From Nitrospirota bacterium (GTDB lineage: Bacteria; Nitrospirota; Nitrospiria; Nitrospirales; Nitrospiraceae): a stretch of 64,000 bases of DNA. The stretch lies in NCBI GenBank assembly GCA_030682135.1, contig JAUXQT010000008.1, positions 1-64,000 of the forward strand. The letters are read 5' to 3'. Shown here one piece after another: positions 9,292 to 19,088 of this stretch. How positions within the stretch are numbered: the stretch's first letter is position 1; the number at the start of each line of letters is the position of its first letter. A model generated the notes under the pieces. The model was not told where the DNA came from. It made no database searches and saw nothing but the letters and a program-made list of their open reading frames with translations. The translations under genes were made by a program, and so were the position numbers.

Positions 9292-9831
9292 ATGGAACGG
9301 ATTTTCGGTCGACCAATCGTGACGCAGGAAGAAATGCGTGCGAGGATTCGTGAATTGGGCAAGCAGGTCACGACCGATTATACCGGGAAGGATCTCGTCT
9401 TGGTCGGCGTATTGAAGGGGGCCTACGCGTTCTATGCCGATCTGGCTCGCGCAATCAGGATCCCGATGCGGGTGGACTTTTTGATGGTGACCAGTTACGG
9501 GTCCCGGGCAAAAACATCCGGTAAAGTGAAGATGGTCACTGAACTGACCGAGGATATCAAAGGCAAAGATGTCTTGTTGGTTGAGGATATCGTCGATTCG
9601 GGACTGACGGTTCAATATCTGGTCAAAGCCTTGGCGAAGAAGAAACCCCGCTCGATCAAAGTCTGTACGCTGTTGAGTAAGCCCGATCGACGGACCATCG
9701 ATGTCGCCATCGATTACGTGGGGTTCAATATTCCCAATAAGTATGTGATTGGGTATGGACTCGATTACCAGCAGAAGTATCGAAACCTTCCCTATCTGGC
9801 TGTGTTGGATGTGGAGGAGGATCAAGAGTAA
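9292..9831 (+). CDS. hpt: Hypoxanthine phosphoribosyltransferase
   Basis: A 179-aa purine phosphoribosyltransferase. The PRPP-binding loop is VLLVEDIVDSGLTVQYL (about residues 98-114), the preceding LKGAYAFYADLARAI is typical, and the SYGSRAKTSGKVKMV flexible loop is present. It salvages hypoxanthine (and/or guanine) to the nucleotide. It follows tilS by seven bases with GGGAG before the ATG. The tilS-hpt-ftsH order is common in bacteria. Confidence 0.94.
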   Translation: MERIFGRPIVTQEEMRARIRELGKQVTTDYTGKDLVLVGVLKGAYAFYADLARAIRIPMRVDFLMVTSYGSRAKTSGKVKMVTELTEDIKGKDVLLVEDIVDSGLTVQYLVKALAKKKPRSIKVCTLLSKPDRRTIDVAIDYVGFNIPNKYVIGYGLDYQQKYRNLPYLAVLDVEEDQE

Positions 9832-9847
9832 GCGTCTAGTCCTACGG

Positions 9848-9877
9848 TTGTCAGTATGAATGGGCATGTGGTAGCAT
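9848..9877 (+). promoter_or_regulatory. Putative sigma70 promoter upstream of ftsH
   Basis: TTGTCA at 9848-9853 and TAGCAT at 9872-9877 are separated by 18 bp, in the 103-bp gap between hpt and ftsH. Start-site and strength are inferred from consensus match only. Confidence 0.4.
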
Positions 9878-9934
9878 CATCAAAGTGCGTGGTTTTTCTC
9901 ACCAATTAAGCGTGCCATCCACAAGGAGATCTGG

Positions 9935-11746
9935 ATGAATTCCAGGGCAAAGAATCTACTATTCTGGGTCGTCGTCGGCCTCTTCATGATTTTGCTGTTC
10001 AACCTGTTCAGCGTGCCAACTCATGCGCCTGAAGAAGATGTCATATTCAGTGAATTTATGGCCAAGCTCGACAAGGGTGAAATCGAGCGAGTCATCATCA
10101 AATCGAGCCACATCAGTGCCGTGTTGAAAGACAAGACCAGAATTCGCACGTACTCGGTGGAATATCCTGAATTGGTAAAGGTGTTGCGGGAGCGGGGCGT
10201 ACAGATTGAGGCAAAGCCACCGGATGAAAGCCCTTGGTACATTACGTTTCTAGTGACCTGGGGACCGTTTGTCCTGTTCCTGGGCTTGTGGTTTTTCTTG
10301 ATGCGGCAAATGCAGATGGGGGGCAACAAAGCGCTCTCATTCGGGAAGAGCCGCGCTCGCCTGCTGACGGAGGAGCGGAAGAAGGTGATGTTCTCCGATG
10401 TGGCAGGCGTCGATGAAGCCAAGGAAGAAGTGCTCGAGATCATCGAGTTTCTGAAGGACCCCCGCCGGTTTCAAAAGCTCGGAGGCCGTATTCCCAAGGG
10501 TGTCTTGATCGTCGGTCCTCCCGGTACTGGAAAGACCTTGTTAGCCAAGGCGATTGCCGGCGAAGCCAGTGTGCCGTTTTTCAGCATTAGCGGATCGGAC
10601 TTCGTGGAAATGTTCGTCGGCGTTGGCGCCTCCCGTGTTCGCGATCTCTTCGAGCAGGGGAAGAAGCATGCGCCCTGCATCATCTTCATCGATGAAATCG
10701 ATGCCGTTGGCCGGCTGCGCGGAGCGGGGTTGGGTGGAGGTCACGACGAGCGTGAACAGACGCTGAATCAATTGCTGGTCGAGATGGATGGGTTCGATAC
10801 GACAGAAGGCGTCATTTTGGTCGCGGCGACCAATCGACCGGATGTTCTCGATCCTGCCTTGCTCAGACCGGGGCGTTTTGATCGGCAAGTCGTCGTCAAT
10901 CGGCCTGATTTGCGGGGTCGCACTGAAATTCTTAAGGTGCATACAAAAAAGGTTCCGATTGCCACGAACGTGGAGTTGGAAAAGATTGCACGTGGCACAC
11001 CTGGATTTTCAGGGGCCGATCTGGAGAATTTGGTGAATGAAGCGGCACTCTGGGCCGCAAGACAGAATAAAAAAGAAGTGGAAGTCGTCGACTTCGAGAT
11101 GGCAAAAGACAAAGTGCTGATGGGGGCTGAACGGAAGAGCCTGATCTTGAGCGATGAGGAGAAGCGGACGACGGCCTATCATGAAGCCGGGCATGCGTTG
11201 ATCGCCAAGCTGATTCCTGGAACGGATCCGGTGCATAAAGTCACGATCATTCCACGGGGCCGTGCTCTGGGTGTGACGATGCAGCTTCCCACCGATGATC
11301 GGCACAACTACTCGAAGGAGTTCTTGTATAACAACCTGGCCATTCTCATGGGCGGGCGTGTAGCAGAAGAGTTGGTGTTGAAGCACATTACGACCGGGGC
11401 GGGGAACGATCTTGAGCGGGCGACAGATCTTGCGCGGAAGATGGTCTGTGAGTGGGGCATGAGTGAAAAGTTGGGCCCTCTGACATTCGGCAAGAAAGAG
11501 GAAGAAGTGTTTCTCGGGAGAGAGCTTGGGAGCCGGCGTGATTTCAGCGATCAAATCGCGTTGGAGATCGACCAGGAAGTTAAACGGCTTGTGACGGAAA
11601 ACTATGAGCGGGCAAAGCGGTTGCTCACCGAGCATATGGCTAGCTTGAAGGGTTTGGCTGAAGCACTCTTGGAAAAAGAAGTGCTCGACTCAACCGATAT
11701 CGACCAGATCATCACGCAGTCCACATCTCAAACAGTTCCTGCCTAA
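9935..11746 (+). CDS. ftsH: ATP-dependent zinc metalloprotease FtsH
   Basis: A 603-aa membrane-anchored AAA+ protease. There are two hydrophobic segments (about residues 7-25 and 105-125), with the short periplasmic domain between them. Walker A is GPPGTGKT (about 193-200), Walker [10 protein letters not shown], and the second region of homology ends in RPGRFDRQV. The zinc site is HEAGH near residue 416, and the third ligand lies downstream in [11 protein letters not shown]. It degrades membrane and soluble proteins. AAGGAG precedes the ATG. Length and architecture are normal. Confidence 0.97.
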   Translation: MNSRAKNLLFWVVVGLFMILLFNLFSVPTHAPEEDVIFSEFMAKLDKGEIERVIIKSSHISAVLKDKTRIRTYSVEYPELVKVLRERGVQIEAKPPDESPWYITFLVTWGPFVLFLGLWFFLMRQMQMGGNKALSFGKSRARLLTEERKKVMFSDVAGVDEAKEEVLEIIEFLKDPRRFQKLGGRIPKGVLIVGPPGTGKTLLAKAIAGEASVPFFSISGSDFVEMFVGVGASRVRDLFEQGKKHAPCIIFIDEIDAVGRLRGAGLGGGHDEREQTLNQLLVEMDGFDTTEGVILVAATNRPDVLDPALLRPGRFDRQVVVNRPDLRGRTEILKVHTKKVPIATNVELEKIARGTPGFSGADLENLVNEAALWAARQNKKEVEVVDFEMAKDKVLMGAERKSLILSDEEKRTTAYHEAGHALIAKLIPGTDPVHKVTIIPRGRALGVTMQLPTDDRHNYSKEFLYNNLAILMGGRVAEELVLKHITTGAGNDLERATDLARKMVCEWGMSEKLGPLTFGKKEEEVFLGRELGSRRDFSDQIALEIDQEVKRLVTENYERAKRLLTEHMASLKGLAEALLEKEVLDSTDIDQIITQSTSQTVPA

Positions 11747-11762
11747 TATTCAATCACTGATT

Positions 11763-11840
11763 CCGGGACTCCATCTCAGGGCATTGGAGTCCCGGGCAGT
11801 ACATCCGTAAGACGATAGGCAAGAAGGGACTCCTTCTTGC
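11763..11840 (+). terminator. Tandem hairpins between ftsH and folP
   Basis: Two perfect inverted repeats follow the ftsH stop. The first has an 11-bp stem (CCGGGACTCCA at 11763-11773 with its complement at 11785-11795) and an 11-nt loop. The second has a 9-bp stem (GCAAGAAGG at 11819-11827, CCTTCTTGC at 11832-11840) and a 4-nt loop. Neither is followed by a T run, so intrinsic termination is uncertain; mRNA 3' end protection or attenuation is also possible. Confidence 0.55.
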
Positions 11841-11931
11841 GATGGTTAACTGTGACAGGTATCTGATCCAGCTACAATGAGTGGCTGTTTCTGACCCCGT
11901 GGTCAATCTACATATGTGGAGGCGCAGTCGT

Positions 11932-12816
11932 GTGGTGTTAGATCTTCGGACATTGACGCGGCAGGCGAAGGATCGGCTGATCGAATTTCCAGGCCGTCCA
12001 TTGATGATGGGGGTCGTGAACGTGACGCCGGATTCATTCTCTGACGGTGGTCGTTATTTTGATGCGGAAGCCGCCGTCGCCCATGCTATTCAATTAGTGG
12101 AAGAAGGGGCCGATCTTCTGGATATCGGAGCTGAGTCCACGCGTCCTGGCGCCGATCCCGTTAATGAGGCAGAGGAGCTCCGTCGTGCGATTCCCGTGGT
12201 GACCGCTGTCGCAAGAGCCGTCAGGGTTCCGATTTCCATCGATACCTCGAAAGCTGCTGTCGCACAGGCGGCTCTCGATGCAGGCGCCGTGCTGGTGAAC
12301 GATGTCACCGCCTTACGAGGCGATCCTGCGATGGCCGAGGTCATTGCCCGTACGGGAGCCGGGATTGTCCTCATGCACATGCAAGGCACGCCGCGCACAA
12401 TGCAACAGGTTCCACATTATGAGGATGTGATCGGCGAGGTTGCCGCATTTTTCGAGGAACGAATTCGCTTCGCGACGACCCATGGGATTGGGCAAAGACA
12501 AATCGTGCTTGATCCTGGCATCGGATTTGGTAAGCTGCTCGTACATAACCTTACGCTGTTGGCCCGACTACAGCGTTTTGCATGTTTTGGGTGCCCGTTA
12601 TTGGTGGGTGTGTCGCGCAAGGCGTTTCTTGGACAGCTTGTGGATCGCCCGGTTCAGGAGCGTCAGTGGGCGACGGCGGCGGTGGTGGCGATGGCAGTCG
12701 AGCGTGGAGCAGGGATCCTTCGCGTACATGATGTGCGTGTCATGAAAGATGTGATGCAGGTGACCGTGGCAATCAGTCAGGAAACGACCGTATCCATGAA
12801 AGCTCAGCATGCGTAA
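11932..12816 (+). CDS. folP: Dihydropteroate synthase
   Basis: The enzyme joins 4-aminobenzoate to the pterin pyrophosphate in folate synthesis. Landmarks are [79 protein letters not shown] and [11 protein letters not shown]. The frame is open from GTG 11881. GTG 11932 is preferred because GGAGG sits at 11918-11922 and a TACAAT -10-like box at 11873-11878 would place transcription start near 11885. The last 8 bp overlap glmM, so the two are probably translationally coupled. Confidence 0.93.
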   Translation: MVLDLRTLTRQAKDRLIEFPGRPLMMGVVNVTPDSFSDGGRYFDAEAAVAHAIQLVEEGADLLDIGAESTRPGADPVNEAEELRRAIPVVTAVARAVRVPISIDTSKAAVAQAALDAGAVLVNDVTALRGDPAMAEVIARTGAGIVLMHMQGTPRTMQQVPHYEDVIGEVAAFFEERIRFATTHGIGQRQIVLDPGIGFGKLLVHNLTLLARLQRFACFGCPLLVGVSRKAFLGQLVDRPVQERQWATAAVVAMAVERGAGILRVHDVRVMKDVMQVTVAISQETTVSMKAQHA

Positions 12817-14158
12817 ATTATTCGGTACAGACGGAGTCCGAGGGGTCGCCAACCTCGATCCGATGACCAGCGAAATGGCTATGCAGCTGGGACGGGCCGC
12901 TGCACATTTGTTTATGCGCAGAGCGGGACGTCATCAGATTGTGATCGGCAAAGATACTCGTATCTCCGGTTATATGCTGGAGTCGGCGTTGATCTCCGGA
13001 ATTTGCTCCATGGGTGTCGATGTGTTGGTGGTCGGTCCCATGCCGACTCCGGCGATCGCGTTCTTGACGAGGAGTCTCCGCGCCGATGCAGGGGTCATGA
13101 TCTCGGCTTCGCACAATCCTTATCAGGACAATGGCATCAAGTTTTTCTCCAACGATGGATTGAAGTTGCCCGATGAGATGGAAGCGCGTATTGAGGAATT
13201 GATCGTCTCGAATGAGATAGCCCACCTTCGGCCGACGGCCGATGCCATCGGGAAGGCCTATCGAATCGATGATGCCGAGGGTCGGTATATCGAATTCGTC
13301 AAGCGCTCGTTGCCAAAGGAGCTCGATTTTCAGGGCCTCAAAGTGGTGGTCGATTGTGCAAATGGCGCTGCCTATAAGGTTGCCCCGAAAGTACTGCGCG
13401 AGCTCGGGGCGAAGGTCGAGGTGATCGGCGATAAACCGGACGGGATGAATATCAATGCCGGCTGTGGGGCCGTCCACCCGCAATTGCTGCAGCAGGTCGT
13501 CCGTACACAGGGAGCCGATATTGGAATTGCCTTGGACGGGGACGCCGATCGCGCCATTTTCGTCTGCGAACAGGGGACTGTTGTGGATGGCGATCACATC
13601 ATGGCGATGTTGGCGTTGGACCTTCATGGTCAGGGCCAGTTGGCGAAGCAAACGGTAGTGGGGACCGTCATGAGCAACTTCGGACTGGAGCTTGCCATGA
13701 CGAAAGCGGGTATTACGCTCGCGCGGACCGCTGTCGGTGACAGATATTTGCTCGAACGGATGTCTGCTGAGGGGTACAACTTCGGAGGGGAGCAGTCGGG
13801 CCATTTCATTTTCCTGGATCATAATACGACCGGTGACGGGTTACTCTCGGCATTACAAGTTCTCTCGCTGATGAAGCGCACGGGGAAGCCGTTGTCAGAA
13901 TTGGCCAAAGCCATGACGGCAGTGCCACAAGTATTACTGAACGTGAAGGTGACGAAGAAACCGAAACTCGAAACTGTTCCCGAACTGCAACAGGCTATTC
14001 GTGAGAGTGAGCAGCGTCTGAATGGTAGCGGACGCGTGTTGGTGCGTTATTCCGGGACCGAATCGTTGTTGCGGGTGATGGTCGAAGGGGAGCGTGACGA
14101 TACCATTCGTGATGTGGCCAATCGGCTGGTCGACGTCGTCAAGGCGCATTTAGGATAG
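12809..14158 (+). CDS. glmM: Phosphoglucosamine mutase
   Basis: A 449-aa enzyme interconverting glucosamine-6-phosphate and glucosamine-1-phosphate for UDP-GlcNAc synthesis. It starts [15 protein letters not shown]. The phosphoserine loop is [16 protein letters not shown] (serine near residue 101), the metal loop is [12 protein letters not shown], the sugar loop is GGEQSGHF, and the phosphate-binding RYSGTE lies near the C-terminus. The ATG lies within the folP end. Its product feeds peptidoglycan and the glycan locus downstream. Confidence 0.97.
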   Translation: MRKLFGTDGVRGVANLDPMTSEMAMQLGRAAAHLFMRRAGRHQIVIGKDTRISGYMLESALISGICSMGVDVLVVGPMPTPAIAFLTRSLRADAGVMISASHNPYQDNGIKFFSNDGLKLPDEMEARIEELIVSNEIAHLRPTADAIGKAYRIDDAEGRYIEFVKRSLPKELDFQGLKVVVDCANGAAYKVAPKVLRELGAKVEVIGDKPDGMNINAGCGAVHPQLLQQVVRTQGADIGIALDGDADRAIFVCEQGTVVDGDHIMAMLALDLHGQGQLAKQTVVGTVMSNFGLELAMTKAGITLARTAVGDRYLLERMSAEGYNFGGEQSGHFIFLDHNTTGDGLLSALQVLSLMKRTGKPLSELAKAMTAVPQVLLNVKVTKKPKLETVPELQQAIRESEQRLNGSGRVLVRYSGTESLLRVMVEGERDDTIRDVANRLVDVVKAHLG

Positions 14159-14195
14159 AGTTGTCGTCTTCCCCAATTCTTGTTGAGGGAGGCTC

Positions 14196-16736
14196 ATGCT
14201 GCCGTCCCTCATTGTGGCTTTCATTGTCGGGCTCTTCGCCGGATCTCTGGTTTCCTATTTCCCTCTGTCCGTTTCATTCCTCCTCTTTCTCGCTGCCTGT
14301 GGCAGCACATTCTTCGAACGATTCAATCGACTCTCCAGTCCCCAGGCGATAGGGCTCTACGGCGCGCTCTTAGCGGGCGTCGGCTATTGGAGTCTCGCCG
14401 TACACCTGCCTGTGCATGCTCAGACGGTCGAGCCATCTTCCGATACGATGACCCACGTGAGCGGTCGTATTGTGGCACCGGTGCAACAGTCGCCGGATCG
14501 ATTGGTGATGATCGTCAAACCGGATATCTCTGTGGGAGATTCGGGAGTCATCAGGCATGTTCGGTTGACCTGGCGGACTCCTGATCGATTCTTTTTTCAA
14601 GGGGATCGGATCCGTTTTCAGGCTCGGTTGCGTTCTCCAAGCGGGTCATTGAATCCTGGCGGATTCGATTATGCGGTCTATCTTGAGCACCAAGGGATCG
14701 ATGTCATCGGTACGGTGACGGGGGCTGATTCGATACAGCTTCTTGAGTCAGGGCGCGCACATGCTTGGTGGACGATCTGGAATCAGTTCGATCGGTGGAG
14801 GAGCGGAATCCGACTCGCCGCGCTGCAGACTCTTCCACAACCGGCACTGGGACTCTTTCTCGGCATCATCATCGGTGATCGTGGCTATTTGGAATCGGAC
14901 CTACGCGATCAGTTTATGGTGACTGGGACGGTCCATCTCCTGTCAATTTCCGGAAGTCATTTGGGCCTTGTCGCACTGCTCATCTTCGCGGTGGTCAGAT
15001 GGGGCGTGATTCTGTTGCCCGCTGATTGGTTACTGACGCTGTCCCGGCGCATCACGCCGACTCGCGTGGCCGCGGTCTGTACCATTATTCCCGTGGCAGG
15101 TTATGCCTGCCTGGCCGGGGCGGAGCTGGCGACGATGCGCTCGCTGTTGATGGTGGCTGTGGGGCTGAGTGCGATCTGGCTTGGCCAGGAGCGTCGTCTG
15201 TTCCATGCTCTCTCTGCCGCTGCGGTTGTGATCCTGTTGCACGACCCTCAGGCGCTATTCGATATCTCCTTTCAGCTCTCGTTTGTGTCTGTCATCGCCA
15301 TTGCCGGGTGGCTTTCTTGGCATAACGCTGCTGAGGTAGAGGAGCTGCCAGCTGCGCCGTCGTTTCTGAGGACTTGCGTTCAATGGGGGAGAGACTCGAT
15401 GCTGATGAGCGGAGTGGTCACCCTCGTCACGCTTCCTCTTGTGGCCTACTACTTCAATCAGTTGCCCTGGCTTGGTGTCTTCACCAATGTGCTGGCTGTT
15501 CCGGTGATGGGTATTCTGCTGGTTCCAATCGGACTGGCCGCAGGTATCTGGCATATCGTGGTCGGAGGAACGCAACTGCCCATGGCTTCGTTGAATCAGT
15601 GGTTGCTCGAATCCTTCGTCGCTGCGGTTCGCCTGCTGTCAACGTTGCCTGGTGGGGAATGGCATGTGGCGGCGCCGTCGGTGATTACCATAGTGCTGTT
15701 CTATGGATGTCTTGTGTTGTTGTGGCAACGGGTAGGCTTGGTGGCTATACGATGGGGTGTCGGAGCCGGAACGCTGCTGGTATTGTTCTGGTGGGCTTGG
15801 TCTCCACGAGTATTTCCCGATGGGGATCACTTCCGAGTCACGTTTCTTGATGTCGGCCAGGGTGATAGCGCGGTCATCGAGCTGCCTGACGGTCAGGTCG
15901 TTTTGATCGATGGGGGGGCGGCCTATGAGCGATTCGACATGGGCCGCGGGGTGGTCGCTCCGTTTCTCTGGAACCGTGGAATTCGCACTATCAACCATGT
16001 GATTGGCACACATCCCCAACTGGACCATGTGGGTGGTCTTGCCTGGGTGGTCCGCCATTTCAACGTCCAGCATTATTGGGGATCGGGAGAGGCTAGGGCG
16101 GAACTGTTTTATCAACGACTGCAGCAGTCGTTGGCGTATCGAGGCCTACAAGAAGGGGCCATCAGAGAAGGCCAGGAGGTTGTGTCATCCGGCCCCTGTC
16201 GGATGGTGGCCCTCAACCCATCAGTGGAAGAGCCTCTGGATAGACTGCATCACGATAGCCAGGTGGGGGGACATGGACTCAATAATCGATCGGTGGTGAC
16301 GCGCCTGACCTGTGGTCTCCATGTCATGCTTTTTGCTGCGGATGTTGAGCGAGACGGCTTGTCGAGGATGATGCGATCGATAACGCATGATCCGATCGAG
16401 GTGCTTAAGGTGCCGCATCACGGGGCGGTGAGTTCGTTGAATCGCGAATGGCTAGCCTCGGTACATCCCCAGTATGCGGTATTCTCAGCCGGTCGCCATA
16501 ATTCGTATAGACACCCGGCTGCCGCCGTTCTTGCTGCGTATGAAGAGGAAGGGAGCATGGTGCTGCGAACGGATCGAGACGGTGGAGTGTGGTTTGACGG
16601 AGGAATTTCTGAGGCGGCGCTTCATGTGTATCGAACAGGCGACGTGGCGTGGCAGCCGACGAACAGCGCCTCGTGTTTGTGGGCCTGTGAACGGGCGAAT
16701 TGGGCTCGGGTCTGGACTCAGTGGCGTGATCGGTAA
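14196..16736 (+). CDS. comEC: ComEC/Rec2 DNA-uptake channel
   Basis: An 846-aa competence protein. N-terminal hydrophobic helices and a DUF4131-like segment (residues ~1-180) precede the Competence domain (GLFLGIIIGDRGYL, LLSISGSHLGLVALL, AGAELATMRSLLMV, DPQALFDISFQLSFVSV). The C-terminal ~270 residues form a metallo-beta-lactamase domain (FLDVGQGDSAVIELPDG, GTHPQLDHVGGL, HHGAVSS). It forms the inner-membrane channel for single-stranded DNA in natural transformation. A ComEA-like DNA-binding protein is encoded at 49591-50067, so two late competence functions are present in the window. The start at 14196 has GAGGGAGG upstream. Confidence 0.93.
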   Translation: MLPSLIVAFIVGLFAGSLVSYFPLSVSFLLFLAACGSTFFERFNRLSSPQAIGLYGALLAGVGYWSLAVHLPVHAQTVEPSSDTMTHVSGRIVAPVQQSPDRLVMIVKPDISVGDSGVIRHVRLTWRTPDRFFFQGDRIRFQARLRSPSGSLNPGGFDYAVYLEHQGIDVIGTVTGADSIQLLESGRAHAWWTIWNQFDRWRSGIRLAALQTLPQPALGLFLGIIIGDRGYLESDLRDQFMVTGTVHLLSISGSHLGLVALLIFAVVRWGVILLPADWLLTLSRRITPTRVAAVCTIIPVAGYACLAGAELATMRSLLMVAVGLSAIWLGQERRLFHALSAAAVVILLHDPQALFDISFQLSFVSVIAIAGWLSWHNAAEVEELPAAPSFLRTCVQWGRDSMLMSGVVTLVTLPLVAYYFNQLPWLGVFTNVLAVPVMGILLVPIGLAAGIWHIVVGGTQLPMASLNQWLLESFVAAVRLLSTLPGGEWHVAAPSVITIVLFYGCLVLLWQRVGLVAIRWGVGAGTLLVLFWWAWSPRVFPDGDHFRVTFLDVGQGDSAVIELPDGQVVLIDGGAAYERFDMGRGVVAPFLWNRGIRTINHVIGTHPQLDHVGGLAWVVRHFNVQHYWGSGEARAELFYQRLQQSLAYRGLQEGAIREGQEVVSSGPCRMVALNPSVEEPLDRLHHDSQVGGHGLNNRSVVTRLTCGLHVMLFAADVERDGLSRMMRSITHDPIEVLKVPHHGAVSSLNREWLASVHPQYAVFSAGRHNSYRHPAAAVLAAYEEEGSMVLRTDRDGGVWFDGGISEAALHVYRTGDVAWQPTNSASCLWACERANWARVWTQWRDR

Positions 16737-16993
16737 TGCGCACCTGCCGCTTGGCGTGAAGTTTCCCCGCATGGGTATTGCTGCTAACTCTCAGGTGGGT
16801 CCGTGAGCATCTGAGATTGCACATTTCACGTCCAGGCAAGACGAATTTCGTCCCTCTCTTCATTTCCAGTGAAGTCTTCATAGCATAAGGCTTCAATTTT
16901 GTTCATTTTTCATCATCTGCTAGCAAGGCATAGCATGTGCATTCATTCGTGGTGGCTTGGGATTTGTGTGTCTATTTTTAAGGGAGCTAGGGT
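16737..16993. other. AT-richer leader region before the glycan locus
   Basis: A 257-bp gap between comEC and the small RHH gene. Its second half is clearly more AT-rich than neighbouring DNA and probably holds the promoter that drives 16994 onward. I could not pick convincing -35/-10 boxes or a terminator. Confidence 0.35.
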
Positions 16994-17179
16994 ATGCCAA
17001 AACTCGTACGCATCGTGATTCAGTTACCACTCGACCTCAAAACCCAGCTCGATAACCTGAAACAGCAGGGATACACGACTAGTGGTTTTATCCGTGCCAT
17101 GTTGGAGCGGGAGTTCGCCAAGATGGAGGAGAAGCCAGTCACGCCTTTTCCCCTCGGGAGACGGGCGAATAGCCGGTAG
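16994..17179 (+). CDS. Small ribbon-helix-helix-like protein
   Basis: A 61-aa protein, MPKLVRIVIQLPLDLKTQLDNLKQQGYTTSGFIRAMLEREFAKMEE plus a short basic tail. A beta strand (VRIVIQLP) followed by two helices, and the TTSGFIRAMLERE helix, resemble CopG/Arc-type ribbon-helix-helix DNA-binding proteins. AAGGGAG lies upstream of the ATG. It ends six bases before the next frame opens, so it likely shares a transcript with the HD-GYP gene and may regulate the polysaccharide operon. The regulatory role is inferred from fold and position only. Confidence 0.7.
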   Translation: MPKLVRIVIQLPLDLKTQLDNLKQQGYTTSGFIRAMLEREFAKMEEKPVTPFPLGRRANSR

Positions 17180-17185
17180 TCGTAT

Positions 17186-18244
17186 GTGCCATATTTGAGC
17201 ATGAGAGAGGCCGGGGAAAACGTGACGCGGTTAACCGATTTTCTACGAGAGCAGTCAAGTCAGAACGCCCCCGGTCCTGATGCGAAAAGTCCCATTCACT
17301 CGGTTGCGCCGACGGGCCTTCATGTTTCGCCCTCCACACCGGCATCGCCTATTACAGAGATCGATTGGTATCAGCGAGCATGCCAGGAACTCCAGGGAGT
17401 CAAACGAGCGGTCCAGGCGAGACAGCCCTGGCCACTTGATGAAATGGCCAGAATCGCATCCGGTATCGTGGCGTCTATCGGCGCTCATGACAAACTGGTA
17501 CAGACCGTTCTGCAGCAAGAAGCCGGTGATTATCTCATCAAGAATGCCGTCAACGTTGCAATTGTGAGTGTGAAGATTGCGGAGGCACTTCGGTATGAGC
17601 CTGCGAAGCTCGAGAGGGTTGCCTTGGCCGGATTGCTGCACGACCTTGGTATGTTCAACCTATCAGACTCGTTGCTGTACAAGACTGGGACGCTGACAGC
17701 GGAAGAACGCAGACAGATGAAGGAGCATCCACAGCATGGAGCTCGGCTGTTCAAGGAAGCCGGAGACGTCTATCCATGGGTAGGAAAGGTCATCCTTCAA
17801 GAGCATGAGCGATGGGACGGCAGCGGTTATCCAAGTCAGTTAACGGGGAATCAGATTGACGAAGTCGCGCTCATCATCGGGCTGGCAGACGTGTTTGATG
17901 CGTTAATGAGTGCGCGGCCCAATCGAAGTGGAGGGTCCCCCCACCGGGCGATTCGTACCTTACTCGTCGAAGGTAAAACGGTGTTTCCGCACCATCTCCT
18001 GAAGGCGTTGATCGATCAACTCTCGATCTATCCATTAGGCACGGCCGTTCGTTTGAATACGGGGGAAACCGGGATCGTGTTTCAACTGAATCGGCAGTAC
18101 CCGCTGCGCCCGATTTTACAGGTCTCTCAACAGGCGCTCTCCGGTCAGTCACCGTTATCAAAAACAGTGGACTTGCGGGCCGACACGTCCCTTCATATTG
18201 TGGAAGTGATGCCTCTCGGTTCCTTATCGGTTGATTCGCGATAG
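17186..18244 (+). CDS. HD-GYP-type phosphodiesterase-like protein
   Basis: About 350 aa. The C-terminal half is an HD-GYP domain: LAGLLHDLGMF (HD pair), KEHPQHGARLF, QEHERWDGSGYP (the GYP motif) and IIGLADVFDALMSARP. A short C-terminal domain follows (PLGTAVRLNTGETGIV), as in many HD-GYP proteins. HD-GYP enzymes hydrolyse cyclic di-GMP. The key residues appear present although HDLGM replaces the common HDIGK. The N-terminal 90 residues are low-complexity and without a recognisable sensor. Possible starts are GTG 17186, ATG 17201 and GTG 17222; the last has GGGG at a good distance. Its place directly before the export genes suggests c-di-GMP control of the glycan. Confidence 0.82.
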   Translation: MPYLSMREAGENVTRLTDFLREQSSQNAPGPDAKSPIHSVAPTGLHVSPSTPASPITEIDWYQRACQELQGVKRAVQARQPWPLDEMARIASGIVASIGAHDKLVQTVLQQEAGDYLIKNAVNVAIVSVKIAEALRYEPAKLERVALAGLLHDLGMFNLSDSLLYKTGTLTAEERRQMKEHPQHGARLFKEAGDVYPWVGKVILQEHERWDGSGYPSQLTGNQIDEVALIIGLADVFDALMSARPNRSGGSPHRAIRTLLVEGKTVFPHHLLKALIDQLSIYPLGTAVRLNTGETGIVFQLNRQYPLRPILQVSQQALSGQSPLSKTVDLRADTSLHIVEVMPLGSLSVDSR

Positions 18245-18263
18245 AACAAGAGGAGATGCGAAC

Positions 18264-19052
18264 GTGCGACAGCTCATATCCCGACATCTCATAGGTCTTC
18301 TGGGGGCCGGCTCGATTTGCGCGATAGCATTCATTGGATGCCACAATCCGGCGAGTTCCTCGTTGCCTCCATCGGCCATCAGTCCTCCCGGAACGGTGGT
18401 TCCGCCATTGCCGAAGGGAGATGTCTATGCCGATGAAACGGTTCCGACTGCGGAAACGCCCGTTGAGACTGGCGATACGCTTGAGGTGGTGATTCGCCGC
18501 GGCGCAGGCGAAGAAAAGTTCTCCAGCGTGGTTCGGGAGAACGGAAAAATATCTGTGGGATTTATGGAAGTAGATGTCGGAGGCATGACCGCGGCCGTGG
18601 CGGAAGCCCGCGTTCAGGAAGCGGCGATTCCCTACATGAAACAGCCGCGTGTGCAAGTGTTGCTGAAGAAAAAGCTCTTAAAGGTCAAGCGTGTTTTTGT
18701 ATTCGGGGATGTGAAGAAGCCAGGGATGGTTCCCATGTCGAGACATATGACCGTGATGCAGGCCCTTGCCGCGGTCGATATGTATCATGAGACGGCCTTG
18801 ATGGAAGAAGTTCGGGTGATCCGAGGCGGCGACCTCTCAAAGCCGAATATGTTGATGGCCGATCTCGCACGCGCATTTACCTATGGCGATATGACGAGGA
18901 ATCTCGCGTTGGAGGAAAACGACATCGTCTTTGTGCCGCGCCAACATCTGGGCGACGCCTCCGAAGCTGGGAAAATGATCATGCCGATCATTTCGGCCGG
19001 GATTGCGCCATTCTACCCGGCATTTATCATTCCCGCGTTGCTGGGGCGATGA
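18264..19052 (+). CDS. Wza-type polysaccharide export lipoprotein
   Basis: A 262-aa outer-membrane export protein. I start it at GTG 18264 because AAGAGGAG precedes it and this gives a clean lipoprotein signal ending FIGC (lipidated C26). The frame is open to 18231, inside the HD-GYP gene. A Poly_export domain (VETGDTLEVVIRR...KISVGFMEVDVGGMTAAVAEA) is followed by an SLBB-type segment (VFVFGDVKKPGMVPM). Together with the Wzc-like kinase it would form the trans-envelope conduit for the polymer. Confidence 0.88.
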   Translation: MRQLISRHLIGLLGAGSICAIAFIGCHNPASSSLPPSAISPPGTVVPPLPKGDVYADETVPTAETPVETGDTLEVVIRRGAGEEKFSSVVRENGKISVGFMEVDVGGMTAAVAEARVQEAAIPYMKQPRVQVLLKKKLLKVKRVFVFGDVKKPGMVPMSRHMTVMQALAAVDMYHETALMEEVRVIRGGDLSKPNMLMADLARAFTYGDMTRNLALEENDIVFVPRQHLGDASEAGKMIMPIISAGIAPFYPAFIIPALLGR

Positions 19053-19088
19053 TCGTCACAATCGAGATGAGAGAAGGACGCTGATCCT

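Noticed and set aside
12818-13822. Long minus-strand open frame (334 codons) opposite glmM
   Set aside because: It lies wholly opposite a textbook glmM with intact motifs, and its translation is His/Arg-rich with no domain. It is an antisense shadow.
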